A DNA stretch of 10,568 nucleotides from NCBI GenBank assembly GCA_003167015.1, contig PMUF01000403.1, forward strand, positions 1-10,568, given 5' to 3'. The notes beneath the pieces are model-generated. The model saw only the letters and a program-made list of their open reading frames with translations, was not told the origin of the DNA and did not search any database. The translations under genes and the position numbers were made by a program. This DNA comes from Chitinophagaceae bacterium. Its GTDB lineage: Bacteria; Bacteroidota; Bacteroidia; Chitinophagales; Chitinophagaceae. Below are positions 1-8,700 of the stretch, one piece after another; position 1 is the first letter of the stretch; the number at the start of each line of letters is the position of its first letter.

Positions 1-1
1 A

Positions 2-337
2 ACGATCCAGCCGATCGGCTTTGCCGGTTTCATCGTGGAAAGACGGAAGAAGGAGATCAGCATCCGTAAAGTGCTTGGTGCGACGGATGGCATCCTCTGG
101 CTGGCCCTTGGCCGCGAATTCTTTCAACCCGTTGTGCTCGGTTTCGTCATTGCGGTACCGCTGGGCATTCTGGCCATGCAAAAGCTGCTGGCTACTATGG
201 ACTACCATATCGGCCTCTCCTGGTGGATCTTCGCCGTTGCCGGCGCCGCCGCCTTCCTGATTGCCCTGGCAACAGTCAGCTACCACGGGCTCCGCGCAGC
301 CCGGATAAACCCGGGCCGGTCCTTGCAGGCGGAGTAA
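2..337 (+). CDS. ABC transporter permease, MacB/FtsX type, C-terminal fragment (5' end outside window)
   Basis: The frame is open from position 2 to a TAA at 335-337, giving the last 111 codons of a protein that begins left of the window. It holds the end of a C-terminal FtsX domain: the family's cytoplasmic signature ERRKKEISIRKVLGA (from about position 35), then two hydrophobic spans (roughly 120-195 and 220-280), then a basic tail with ARINPGRSLQAE. In this family the signature follows the first helix of the domain, and the tail normally reads NPxxSLxxE. The end closely resembles that of the permease at 3280-5670 (shared YHI, WIFA, AGA, LIALAT and NP features), so the two are probably paralogues. 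The GTG at 35 is an internal codon, not the start. The role is presumably a lone permease subunit of an inner-membrane MacB-like system; the substrate is unknown. It converges on the gene at 350-757 with a 12-bp gap. Confidence 0.93.
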   Translation, partial: TIQPIGFAGFIVERRKKEISIRKVLGATDGILWLALGREFFQPVVLGFVIAVPLGILAMQKLLATMDYHIGLSWWIFAVAGAAAFLIALATVSYHGLRAARINPGRSLQAE

Positions 338-358
338 GGGACGACTCCTTTACTTTCC
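331..358 (+). terminator. weak candidate intrinsic terminator of the left permease
   Basis: GGAGT (331-335) can pair with ACTCC (344-348) across an 8-base loop, and a T-rich run (TTTACTTT, 349-356) follows. The stem overlaps the stop codon of the upstream permease. It has only five pairs and the T run is interrupted, so it is suggestive only. In the opposite direction there is no T run, so it would not serve the minus-strand gene. Confidence 0.3.
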
Positions 359-757
359 AGGCTTTGTGTGAATAAATGACTGCTTTAGGCTAGAGATATA
401 ATTTAGGCGTGTCTGCTCGTCGACATATATTTCTTTACTTAAAATGAACACGGACTCGTTTCGTTCATTGGGCAAATGGTACTCGGTTCCGGAAGTTGAC
501 GCCAGCTTCCAGCCGCTGGCGCATAGCAACAGTAGAACATTATCAAAGTCGTTGTGGTGCGGCACATAATATTTGCTGCCCCAATTAAACAAAGTCGCGT
601 TCTTAATGCTATCAGGCAAATATCGAACCCCATCAAAATACGTAACATTGGCGCTCCAATCCACGCGGCAAAAAATTTCAATTTTCGTCATTTGGGCTTG
701 AGAGCGAATCCCTAGCATGGCAAACCCAATGCATAGTGGAAGATACATTGATTTCAT
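350..757 (-). CDS. small exported protein of unknown function
   Basis: This is a 135-residue protein starting at ATG (755-757) and ending at TAA (350-352). Residues 1-21 form a signal peptide (MKS, then a hydrophobic core, then SQA) with probable cleavage before Gln22, so it is likely exported to the periplasm or outer membrane. It has no lipobox. The mature part of about 114 residues has two cysteines (30 and 79) that could form a disulfide. Around residues 72-108 it shows a pattern seen in small Bacteroidota proteins of DUF4177-like character: a hydrophobic helix, then SGWKLAST, then EYHL and a short strand FILSKE. That likeness is from memory of the pattern and is weak. Base composition is lower in G+C than the permeases (24 of 60 at 601-660). 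It lies between two plus-strand permease genes on the opposite strand. I do not recognise a function. It is probably real, because the signal peptide is good and the frame is full length. Confidence 0.75.
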   Translation of the reverse strand: MKSMYLPLCIGFAMLGIRSQAQMTKIEIFCRVDWSANVTYFDGVRYLPDSIKNATLFNWGSKYYVPHHNDFDNVLLLLCASGWKLASTSGTEYHLPNERNESVFILSKEIYVDEQTRLNYISSLKQSFIHTKPGK

Positions 758-792
758 AAACGTCTATTGTGTGTTTGGAATCATTTTCCATT

Positions 793-800
793 TAAATATA
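793..800 (-). promoter_or_regulatory. candidate -7 box for the small exported protein gene
   Basis: On the minus strand, 800-793 reads TATATTTA, seven of eight matches to the Bacteroidota -7 consensus TAnnTTTG. Transcription would start roughly 30 bases before the ATG at 757. No TTG -33 element stands at the right spacing, and the region is AT-rich, so the match may be chance. Confidence 0.25.
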
Positions 801-889
801 AGCAATCAGGATGAACCACCCGATGGCTTTTAGAGATATGGTTTTTATGGAAATCTCACCTTTTCGCGTCTAGTCAAAAAGAGCAAGCT

Positions 890-3274
890 ATGTTCGCCAA
901 CTACTGCAGGATCCTTTTCCGAAACCTTCGTAAAACCCGGCTCTACGCCTTTATCAATATCCTTAGCCTGGGGATTGGCATCGCTTCCATGATCTGGGGG
1001 ATACAGGTCTACCGCTTCTATGCCGCTTTTGACCAATTTCACCGCAACCGGCAACAAATCTTTCGCGTCCTCATCACGGTTGCCGGAGGAGAAGGAATCA
1101 AAGGCCCTTGTCCCGCTCCGGTAGCGACGGCAGCGGTCAGGGATTATCCGGTGGTACAGGAAGCCGTGCGCTGGGAGAGTCGTTCGCTGGCGATCCTGGC
1201 GCCCGGCAAAGACCCTTTTGCCGCACACGCAAACTTCACCGACCCCTCTTTTTTTGACCTGTTTACTTTCCCCCTGGTCCGCGGTGAAGCTAAACTCTCA
1301 GATCCCTCGACGGTGCTAATCACGGAAACAGGCGCAAAGAAGTTCTTCGGAGACGTCGATCCCTTGGGCAAGACCCTGCTGCTGTATTCAGATCAGCCAT
1401 ATAAAAAGCCTCTAATCGTCACCGGTATCCTCAAAGATCCGCCCGCCAACTCTTCTTTTCAATTCGAGACCCTGACCTCCACCGATAATTTCCTGGCCTG
1501 GGACGGTTCTCCGGTCCGCAAAGACGACTGGGCCCACCTCTCGGACGCGCTGTTCGTCAAGCTGGCCGATCCCCGGCAGGCACCCCGGCTGGCCAGCGCC
1601 TTTAACCGCTATGTGCCCCTGGAACAGGCCGCCCGGCAAGACCTGAAAGTCACTTCTTTTGCCCTGCAGTCCCTGTCGCAGCTCGCCGCCGAATCGCAGG
1701 TCATCGACAAGAACGCCCTGTTGGAAAGGCCGGGGAATGCGGGCGTCTATGCCCCGCTGATCCTGGGTATACTCATCCTGCTGTCCGCCAGTTTGAATTT
1801 TGCCAATACCACCGTGGCGCAAAGCCATCGACGCCTGAAAGAAATCGGGGTCCGTAAGGTAATGGGCAGCAGCGTCCGCCAGATCATGCTGCAACAATTA
1901 CTGGAATGCACCCTGATTGTCATTCCCTCCATCGGACTGGCCATGCTGTTGGATCGGCTCTGGTTCCCCGTCTACAATGGCATGCTCATCTATTTGGATC
2001 TCCGGGCTTCCTGGCTCAGCGATCATGTGTTGCAACTGGTCCTGGTGAGTCTGTTTTTTGTCGTAACCCTGCTGGCCGGAGGTTATCCGGCTTTCTATAT
2101 CAGTCGTTTCAATGCCACCAGCATTTTTAGGGGCGCCGTGCGTTTTGGCGGCCGCAATCTCTTTTCACGTGGTCTCCTGGGTGTGCAGATCGTGATCATT
2201 TTCATCACCCTCATCACCTCCGTTGCCTTTGCCCGTAATGCCGCCTTTCAGCGGGATTATGATTACGGCTACCGTCGGGACGATATCATGGGCATCTGGC
2301 TGCCTCCCGGGAACGATGGCAAAATCCTGCGCAATGAATTGAGTCGCATCTCACAGATCCAACAACTGGCGGGGGTGCGGGACCAGATAGGCTTCTCTTA
2401 CCATAGCTGGCCGCTGGAAGCGGAAGGCAAAAAGAAAGAATGCGTTTACCTTGAAGTAGGGCCTGGCTATACCGACCTCATGGGTCTGCGGCTGGTGGCA
2501 GGAAACTTGCCGGCGACGTTGCCTTCGGATAAGGAAGGGGTGCAGCAAAATATGCTGATCAACGAGAAGTTGGCCTTTGCCATGGGCTGGAAACCTGCAG
2601 AAGCCATTGGCAGGATCATCCGGAAAGACGAAAAAACCACCTGCCTGGTCGTCGGAGTATTGAAAGACTTCACCCAGAACTCCTTCAACGATCCTATACA
2701 ACCTTTGGCCATGTGCCTCATCGCCCCGGAGCAGGCTTCACAATGGGTGATCCGTGCGAGGCCCGGTCATCTCGCCGAAGTCTACAACCAGGTAAAGTCT
2801 ATCTGGGCGAGGCTGTATCCGGCGACACCGCTCGGCAGTTATTTCCAGGATGAAGTATCAGTCTTAAGCATACGGCTCAATGCCATCATCACCCGTATCT
2901 TCTCCGGCTTTGCGTTGATCACCATCTTTATGGCGGCAACCGGCATGTTTGCACTCGTTTCACTGACAGTACTCAAGCGGTTACGGGAGATCGCCATCCG
3001 GAAGGTAGTAGGCGCCCGGGGCCGGCATATTTTCTGGCTCGTGGGCGCAGGCTATGGACGCATCTTTCTGATTTCCTCGCTCATCGGTTGTACCCTGGGT
3101 TTTCTCCTGGCCCGCCAGTTAATGGATATGATCTTCCGCATCAATGCAGGCGTACGGATGGACTCCCTGATCATCAGCTTTTCGGGCATCCTCTTTTTGA
3201 GTGGCACCATCATCGCTTCGCGGGTTGCCTACCTCTCACGTGTCCGTACGGCGGAAGTGCTGAAGACGGAGTAG
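890..3274 (+). CDS. ABC transporter permease, two MacB-PCD/FtsX repeats
   Basis: This 794-residue integral membrane protein has a duplicated architecture: an N-terminal helix (about 18-44), an extracytoplasmic MacB-type domain (about 50-280), an FtsX domain with three helices (about 287-306, 332-358, 381-402), then a second helix (about 430-447), a second periplasmic domain (about 450-660) and a second FtsX domain (about 670-790). Both cytoplasmic signatures are present: KEIGVRKVMGSS (317-328) and REIAIRKVVGAR (699-710). The periplasmic part has the family motif KDPPANSSFQFE (182-193). The single-chain eight-helix form is common in Bacteroidota and matches the usual length of about 800. There is no Walker A or B, so an ATPase must come from elsewhere; the substrate is unknown. 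The ATG at 890 is preceded by AAAAAGAG, one of the few SD-like sequences here. The C-terminus departs from its paralogues, ending VRTAEVLKTE without the NPxxSL motif. Tandem stops TAG TAA end the gene, 5 bp from the opposing permease. Confidence 0.95.
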   Translation: MFANYCRILFRNLRKTRLYAFINILSLGIGIASMIWGIQVYRFYAAFDQFHRNRQQIFRVLITVAGGEGIKGPCPAPVATAAVRDYPVVQEAVRWESRSLAILAPGKDPFAAHANFTDPSFFDLFTFPLVRGEAKLSDPSTVLITETGAKKFFGDVDPLGKTLLLYSDQPYKKPLIVTGILKDPPANSSFQFETLTSTDNFLAWDGSPVRKDDWAHLSDALFVKLADPRQAPRLASAFNRYVPLEQAARQDLKVTSFALQSLSQLAAESQVIDKNALLERPGNAGVYAPLILGILILLSASLNFANTTVAQSHRRLKEIGVRKVMGSSVRQIMLQQLLECTLIVIPSIGLAMLLDRLWFPVYNGMLIYLDLRASWLSDHVLQLVLVSLFFVVTLLAGGYPAFYISRFNATSIFRGAVRFGGRNLFSRGLLGVQIVIIFITLITSVAFARNAAFQRDYDYGYRRDDIMGIWLPPGNDGKILRNELSRISQIQQLAGVRDQIGFSYHSWPLEAEGKKKECVYLEVGPGYTDLMGLRLVAGNLPATLPSDKEGVQQNMLINEKLAFAMGWKPAEAIGRIIRKDEKTTCLVVGVLKDFTQNSFNDPIQPLAMCLIAPEQASQWVIRARPGHLAEVYNQVKSIWARLYPATPLGSYFQDEVSVLSIRLNAIITRIFSGFALITIFMAATGMFALVSLTVLKRLREIAIRKVVGARGRHIFWLVGAGYGRIFLISSLIGCTLGFLLARQLMDMIFRINAGVRMDSLIISFSGILFLSGTIIASRVAYLSRVRTAEVLKTE

Positions 3275-3279
3275 TAAAC

Positions 3280-5670
3280 CTACTCACTTCGCAGGCTATG
3301 CACCGGATTGCTGGTGGCGGCCCGGACGGACTGCGCGCCGATTGTTGCCAGAGCGATCAGGGTTGCCAGGGCGCCTGCTCCTGCGAAGATCCAGGGGTTC
3401 AGGGGAATATGATAGGCGAAATTCTGCAGCCACCGGTGCATGGCGTACCAGGCAATGGGGGTGGCGATAAGGACTGACAGGAGGACGAGCCGGATGAAGT
3501 CCTGTGATAGAAGGAACATGATATTCGCAACTGTGGCCCCCAGGATCTTGCGAATACCGATCTCCCGGACGCGCTGTTGGGCGTTGAAGGTCGCCAGGCC
3601 GAGAAGTCCAAGGCAGGAGATCAAAATGGCGATGAGGGAAAAGGTCAGGATCAGAGTAGACACTTTGGCATCCGTCTTATAGAGGCCATCGAAGTCTTCG
3701 TCGAGAAAGGTATACTCGAATGGCTTATCGTAGATGTATCGCTGCCAGATAGAGCGGGTTGCCGCCAGTGCGGCGGCAGCTTTGCCCGGCCCGGTCTTTA
3801 TGAAGAAGACGGTCCGCCACTGGTCACTGTTGAATATAACCAGGGGGTTGATCTTTTCATGCAGGCTGGCAAAATGGAAGTCTTTTACGACGCCGATGAT
3901 TCTGCCGGTGTCCTGTTGAAAGATAAAGCGCTGACCCAGGACCGGTTGATGGATGTTTAATTCGCCGACGGCGGTTTCGTTCAGAATAAAGTTATGGCGG
4001 TCGGTGGGCTGTTGTGCGTCGAACCAGCGACCCTGCTGCAGCTGCAGATGGAGGAGTTTGTTATAGTCCTCGTCGGCCGACAGCTTGTAGATGACCGGGG
4101 TGAACGCCGTATCATGGCCGTCCCAGTCGGTTTCGCCACTGCTGGTGAGACCTATCTGGACGATGGATTCACTGGCCGCGGCGGCGCCTTCGATGCTACT
4201 CCGTGAGAGTAGTTGGGCTTTGATGCTGGCAGTCACGGCGCTTTGTTCTGCATCTGTCTTGCCCCTGAACAAGGAGTAGGGTAGGCCGAAATAAAAGATC
4301 TGGCTGCGATCGTAACCGGGGTTGGTATGCTGAATATAGCCGAGCTGCAGCTGGATAACGATGGTGCCCGCGATAAGGATGATGGAGAAGGTGAATTGGA
4401 GAATGACCAATCCTTTGCGCAGGTAGACGTCTTTGAATTGCAGTACGTTGGCGCCCCTCAGAACTTTTAGTGGCCGGAAGGAGGAAAGCAGGTGGGCCGG
4501 ATAGATGCCGTTGAGCAAGGTGGCCGTCAGCAAGGTCAGGCCCAGGATCTTCCAGGTCTCAGGATCGGCAAAAGGCTCCGGAAAGTTCACGTCCGTGAGC
4601 TGACGGAAAAGGGGCATAGCCAAACGGATCAAGACAAGAGTAATCATCAGCGATAGAATGCTGATGAGGAGGGATTCGATGACAAACTGCATGAAGAGGC
4701 TGCCTTTCCCTGCTCCGACGATTTTGCGGATGCCAACCTCTTTGGCCCGCATGCTGGCTCTGGCAGTCGTGGCATTCACATAATTTATGCAGGCAATGAG
4801 GAGGAGAAAGACGCCGAGAATGCCGAAAATATATACCGTATTGCGGCTGCCGTGCGCGATCACGTTGGAAGTGATACCTGTCTCGAGGTGCATGGCTTTT
4901 AGCGGTGTCAGGGAAAAGAAGTTTTTGCCGTCGCTGGGATCGTTGTTGTGCATGATGCCGGTGACGAGACCAGCTACCTTTTTCGGGTCGGTGGCGGGGC
5001 GCAGCTTCAGGAAGGTAATGTAGTTGTAGTTATTCCATTGGAGAGACTGCCTGACCCGTAGGGGGTTTGACAGCAGGGCATTCATGGGCATCAGGACGTC
5101 CAGCTGGAAGCTCGAGTTGGCGGGGTTGTCGCGGATGATGGCGGCCACGCGGAAGTCGATGGAGTCCTTGCGAATGATCAATCCGACGGGGTCTTTCGCA
5201 CCAAAATATTTTTTCGCCTTTGACTCGGTCAGAATCAGGCTATAAGGGTGCCGGAAGAAAACGGCTGGGTTACCCCGAACAAAATCGTAGTGGAAGATGC
5301 GGAACCAACTGCTGTCCACATAGGCGCTGTTTTTCTCCGCAAGCAATTCGTCATTTATCCGGAAGACGGTGTTATAGGCAGGCTGCAGGGAGGTAATGTC
5401 CTCCACCTCCGGTACGCCGGCACGCGTGGCTCCTGCCAGGGGGTGTGGCGTTGTGGCCAGGAGTATATTGGCTTTTGTGGTATGGGACGTGATGCGGTAT
5501 ATGCGGTCGGCATCGGGATGCCAGGCGTCATAGGTGGTCTCGTTCTGCACCCATAAAAAGATGAGGACGGCGGCCGTCATACCGGCTGAAAGGCCGACAA
5601 TGTTGAACAGCGAGAATGTCCGGTTCTTTTGGATATTCCGAAAGGCGATTTTGATATATTTTCCAATCAT
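3280..5670 (-). CDS. ABC transporter permease, two MacB-PCD/FtsX repeats
   Basis: This 796-residue paralogue has the same duplicated layout as the permease at 890-3274. A helix at about 19-43 leads into a periplasmic domain with YDAWHPDADRIYRI (47-60) and DNPANSSFQLDV (181-192). The first FtsX domain spans about 280-400 with KEVGIRKIVGAG (310-321), and the second half has a helix at about 420-442, the periplasmic motif VVKDFHFASLHE (594-605), and the C-terminal FtsX domain with REIGIRKILGAT (702-713) and tail NPVHSLRSE. This is the canonical Bacteroidota form. I chose ATG at 5668-5670 because it gives the family-typical start MIGKYIKIAFRN; an in-frame TTG at 5674-5676 would add two residues. 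No ATPase motif is present, so it must pair with a separate ABC ATPase. It is divergent from the kinase operon across 129 bp, which makes it the best candidate target of that two-component system. Its 3' end is 5 bp from the opposing permease. Confidence 0.95.
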   Translation of the reverse strand: MIGKYIKIAFRNIQKNRTFSLFNIVGLSAGMTAAVLIFLWVQNETTYDAWHPDADRIYRITSHTTKANILLATTPHPLAGATRAGVPEVEDITSLQPAYNTVFRINDELLAEKNSAYVDSSWFRIFHYDFVRGNPAVFFRHPYSLILTESKAKKYFGAKDPVGLIIRKDSIDFRVAAIIRDNPANSSFQLDVLMPMNALLSNPLRVRQSLQWNNYNYITFLKLRPATDPKKVAGLVTGIMHNNDPSDGKNFFSLTPLKAMHLETGITSNVIAHGSRNTVYIFGILGVFLLLIACINYVNATTARASMRAKEVGIRKIVGAGKGSLFMQFVIESLLISILSLMITLVLIRLAMPLFRQLTDVNFPEPFADPETWKILGLTLLTATLLNGIYPAHLLSSFRPLKVLRGANVLQFKDVYLRKGLVILQFTFSIILIAGTIVIQLQLGYIQHTNPGYDRSQIFYFGLPYSLFRGKTDAEQSAVTASIKAQLLSRSSIEGAAAASESIVQIGLTSSGETDWDGHDTAFTPVIYKLSADEDYNKLLHLQLQQGRWFDAQQPTDRHNFILNETAVGELNIHQPVLGQRFIFQQDTGRIIGVVKDFHFASLHEKINPLVIFNSDQWRTVFFIKTGPGKAAAALAATRSIWQRYIYDKPFEYTFLDEDFDGLYKTDAKVSTLILTFSLIAILISCLGLLGLATFNAQQRVREIGIRKILGATVANIMFLLSQDFIRLVLLSVLIATPIAWYAMHRWLQNFAYHIPLNPWIFAGAGALATLIALATIGAQSVRAATSNPVHSLRSE

Positions 5671-5704
5671 TTCCAATAAATTTCGTTTTACGCCAAATAT
5701 CTCC

Positions 5705-5712
5705 CAAAGGTA
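5705..5712 (-). promoter_or_regulatory. candidate -7 box for the divergent permease
   Basis: On the minus strand this reads TACCTTTG, an exact match to the Bacteroidota -7 consensus TAnnTTTG. Initiation a few bases downstream would give a leader of about 25-30 bases before the ATG at 5670. No TTG lies 19-21 bases upstream, so the -33 element is absent or weak, which would fit an activated promoter. Confidence 0.45.
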
Positions 5713-5730
5713 TTTTTTTATATCAATAGG

Positions 5731-5740
5731 CGGTTCACCG
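5731..5740. promoter_or_regulatory. short dyad midway between the two divergent -7 boxes
   Basis: CGGTTCACCG is an inverted repeat with four paired bases on each side of a central TC. Its centre (5735.5) is within about 1 bp of the midpoint between the facing -7 boxes at 5705-5712 and 5761-5768. It therefore lies where the -33 elements of both promoters would be. An exact 8-bp palindrome, TCAGCTGA, follows at 5746-5753. Short dyads arise often by chance, so the operator call rests mainly on position. Confidence 0.25.
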
Positions 5741-5760
5741 TAGCCTCAGCTGATAGAGCA

Positions 5761-5768
5761 TATATTTG
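5761..5768 (+). promoter_or_regulatory. candidate -7 box for the kinase/regulator operon
   Basis: TATATTTG matches the Bacteroidota -7 consensus TAnnTTTG exactly. Transcription would begin near 5775, downstream of the TTG at 5770 and upstream of the GTG at 5800, which supports the GTG as the kinase start. No TTG -33 element is seen at 19-21 bases upstream. Confidence 0.45.
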
Positions 5769-5772
5769 TTTG

Positions 5773-5790
5773 TATTACAAATTTGTTATA
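5773..5790. promoter_or_regulatory. AT-rich palindrome at the predicted kinase transcription start
   Basis: TATTACAAATTTGTTATA is an 18-bp inverted repeat with one mismatched pair (T5776/T5787) around the exact 10-bp core ACAAATTTGT (5777-5786). It lies at or just after the predicted initiation point and ends 9 bp before the GTG start. That is where a repressor or an autoregulatory site could act. Its AT richness makes a chance palindrome more likely. Confidence 0.3.
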
Positions 5791-5799
5791 TATTCTACT

Positions 5800-8700
5800 G
5801 TGAATCGAGCGAAATCTTTGCTGAAGCTATTATTACTGCTTATGATATTGCCTGAGCTTCATGCGCAGGACAGGAGCACTCCCTTGCTCAAGAAATGTCC
5901 GCTGAATACTATCAATTACGAGCAGGGGCTATTATTCAATCAGAGCATCTGTATCATTACCGATTCATCGGGTTTTTCCTGGATCAGCACTTCCATGGGG
6001 CTGCAACGATATAACGGGTACAATCTTGTAGATATCAACCCTATCATTGACCGGGATACGGTGCGCATCAAATCCCCGGTATATTTATACGGTTTGCGGG
6101 ATGGACGGATATGGATAAGCTATAAAAAAGGCGTCCTGGAATTCAATCCGGGCCAAAACGCCTTCAAAATGGTCATGAGCCTTACTTGTTCAGCAGAGGG
6201 GTATTTCGCCATTGTACCACTAAAAGAAACGACCGAAGGGATTTGGTGTCTGCAGGAAAATAAAGGGTTGGTTATACTGAGTAAAGATGGACGGCAGCGA
6301 AAAATAGCTATCCCGATCGACACAATTGCCATCGATCAAATTATCAAGCCTGAACTCCCAACGCCGAAAGTCCTTACAACCAGCAGCACCGATTTTATTT
6401 TTATCCGTATTGGAAAACATCAGGTATTAAGGATCAATACGACGACCCATCAATGCGATACTATTTCCGGCGCCGACGGAGATATTCAAAGCATCAGCTG
6501 CAATGCTCACTCGTTATATATAGCTTCCACCCGGAGCCTCTCCCGTTATTCGATCTCCGGAGAACAATTGCTCAACCGGTCCTTATTCAATAAAGTAACT
6601 GACCAACCGGTAAGAATAAGTGTTGTCAATGCCATTGGAAATGACAGGGTCATCACCAGCGTCAACAATCAATTATTGGAGTATAACGATAACTTAGACC
6701 GGTTCAGCGTCAGCACTACTCTGGACGGGCTTCCTATAGTACCTGCCGGTGAGATTCAAGATATTTACTATGATGCGTTTGAACGAATATGGATCCTGAC
6801 GAACGATGATGTCAAACGGATCCAGGACAGGGAGACCCCCTTTACTAATTTCAAATATCCGGGAACAGCCGGCAACTTTGTCAGGGCGCTCTATTTCGAT
6901 GAAAAAAAGCAACAATTGCTGGTTGGCTGCCTGAATGGGGGTCTGCAATTGTATGATACATCTGCCAACCGGTTGTGGAGCACCCCGCTGCTGACGCCGG
7001 AAGTTAAAGATATTCTGGCTATCGACAAATTAAGCGAGAATACTTATCTGATCGTTACCTGGAAAAGGGGCTGGTATTTATTAGATCTTGGGAAAAGAAA
7101 ACTGTCGGCTATCGATTTTTCAAAGGATAAGGCGTTCAGGGATCTTTTATACAGCAATACCTTTACCAACAACCTGCAACGGGTGAACGACAGTACGATA
7201 TTGGTTGTATGCCAGGCCAATGTTTTTCGTTGTGTGTTTAATGGGTCCGCCGTCCGATCAGTGCATCCGGTGTTGCCTTTCTTCAGAAATCCGAAAAGTG
7301 GTCTGGACTGTCTTTTTTATTCCAGTGATGGCACATTGTGGGCGGGTTCCTATGATGGGGTTATCTATAAAATGGATAAAAAAGGTGTATTGCAAAGCAT
7401 TCATTTACCGGAAAATTTTGGGATAAGATGTATCACGGAAGATGCTACGCATCATTTTTGGATCGGCTCCAACTCCGGTTTGTATGTCTATACTTCGGAT
7501 GGCCGTCTGGTGAATAGTTTTTTCAGAGGGTCTGGTTTGCTCAATGACTGCATTTACAGTCTCCTGCCGCTGGATAGCGGGTCATCTGTCATTGCCAGCA
7601 GTAATTTAGGGTTATCGCTCGTTTCACAGAAGGGGACCATCAAAAATTATACAAAGGAGACGGGATTGCAGGATAACGAATTTAACAGTAATGCTGCTGT
7701 AAAGACCGCAGACGGGAAGTTATATTTTGGCGGTATCAATGGCATTACTGCTTTTTTTGCACGCGGGCTGAATGAACCGAAAAACAAGCCGGTATTGAAT
7801 ATGACGAAATTGGTCATCAACGATTCGAGCCATAACCCGTCAACAGGAATATGGAAGGGCGACACTATCGATCTGCGGTATGATCAGAACCATTTGGAGA
7901 TGGATTTTGCCGCTATGGGGATATCAAACGCGGACAGGTACTTATATAAGTACCGGTTGGTAGAGTTTGAAAAGAATTGGAAAAGTACTCATCATCCCAC
8001 TGGGATCCGGTATTTTTTACAAAGTGGGCATTATCTGTTCGAGATCAGCTGTGGTAATGTTTTGTCGGGCCAGGGCAGTATCAAGAAAGTGATCATTATT
8101 ATCCATTCGCCCTGGTGGTCAACCTGGTGGTTTTCACTGGCTGTAGGCATACTTTCAGTATCGGGTGTCGTCCTGGTTTTTTTATTGTACCAAAAAAGAC
8201 GGTATCAGAAAAGACTGCAAGAGCTATTGATGAAACAAAGGCTTCAGGCTCAGAGGGAGCGCATAAGCCGCGATTTACATGATAATCTGGGTGTTCAGGC
8301 CAATGCCATTTTTTATGGGACGGAATTGTTGATGCAAAATACAGGGAAAGTGGATCTGATCGGACAGATGCATGATACGGCCAAGGATATGCTGCTTGTG
8401 CTCCGTGAGACTTTGTGGGCGATGAAGAGCACGAGCGTAGAAACGACGGTATTATGGATGCGTATTCTGAATTTCATCAAGAGCCTGGGGGCTTATTATC
8501 CGTCAGTAAAGATAACGGCGCTGGAAATGTCTCCCGTGAAATCAAGTATGGGCGCATCAGCGGCGCTGAATGTCATTTTAATTGTCCAGGAAGCGATCAA
8601 CAATTCAATACGTCATGCCGAAGCATCCCGAATCGATGTACAAAGCGAGCTCACAACAGAAGGCCACTGGAAAATCGAGATCACGGATGACGGAAAAGGG

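Noticed and set aside
790..799. The 10-mer ATATTTAAAT occurs both here (minus strand) and inside the dyad at 10259-10276, suggesting a shared operator.
   Set aside because: It is low-complexity AT sequence and the flanking GGTG/CACC arms are not repeated, so chance is the simpler explanation.
833..857. GAGAT/ATCTC inverted repeat before the 794-residue permease as an operator.
   Set aside because: It has only 5-bp arms with a 15-base spacer and no promoter box nearby to give it context.
845..1228. Minus-strand open frame across the start of the 794-residue permease.
   Set aside because: It is mostly antisense to conserved permease sequence, with an Arg/Asp-rich composition and no family likeness.
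1412..1897. 161-codon open frame antisense to the 794-residue permease.
   Set aside because: It lies wholly inside a certain gene, has no recognisable domain, and long antisense frames are expected in G+C-rich coding sequence.
3577..5556. Several plus-strand open frames of 60-127 codons opposite the 796-residue permease, for example 3577-3960 and 5248-5556.
   Set aside because: They are shadows of a full-length conserved gene and encode no plausible domain or signal peptide.
5671..5676. TTG at 5674-5676 as the start of the 796-residue permease.
   Set aside because: The ATG two codons later gives the family-typical N-terminus, and a TTG start is less likely.
5770..5799. TTG at 5770 as the kinase start, adding ten residues.
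   Set aside because: It lies just after the -7 box and before the expected transcription start, and the extra residues precede an already complete signal peptide beginning at GTG 5800.
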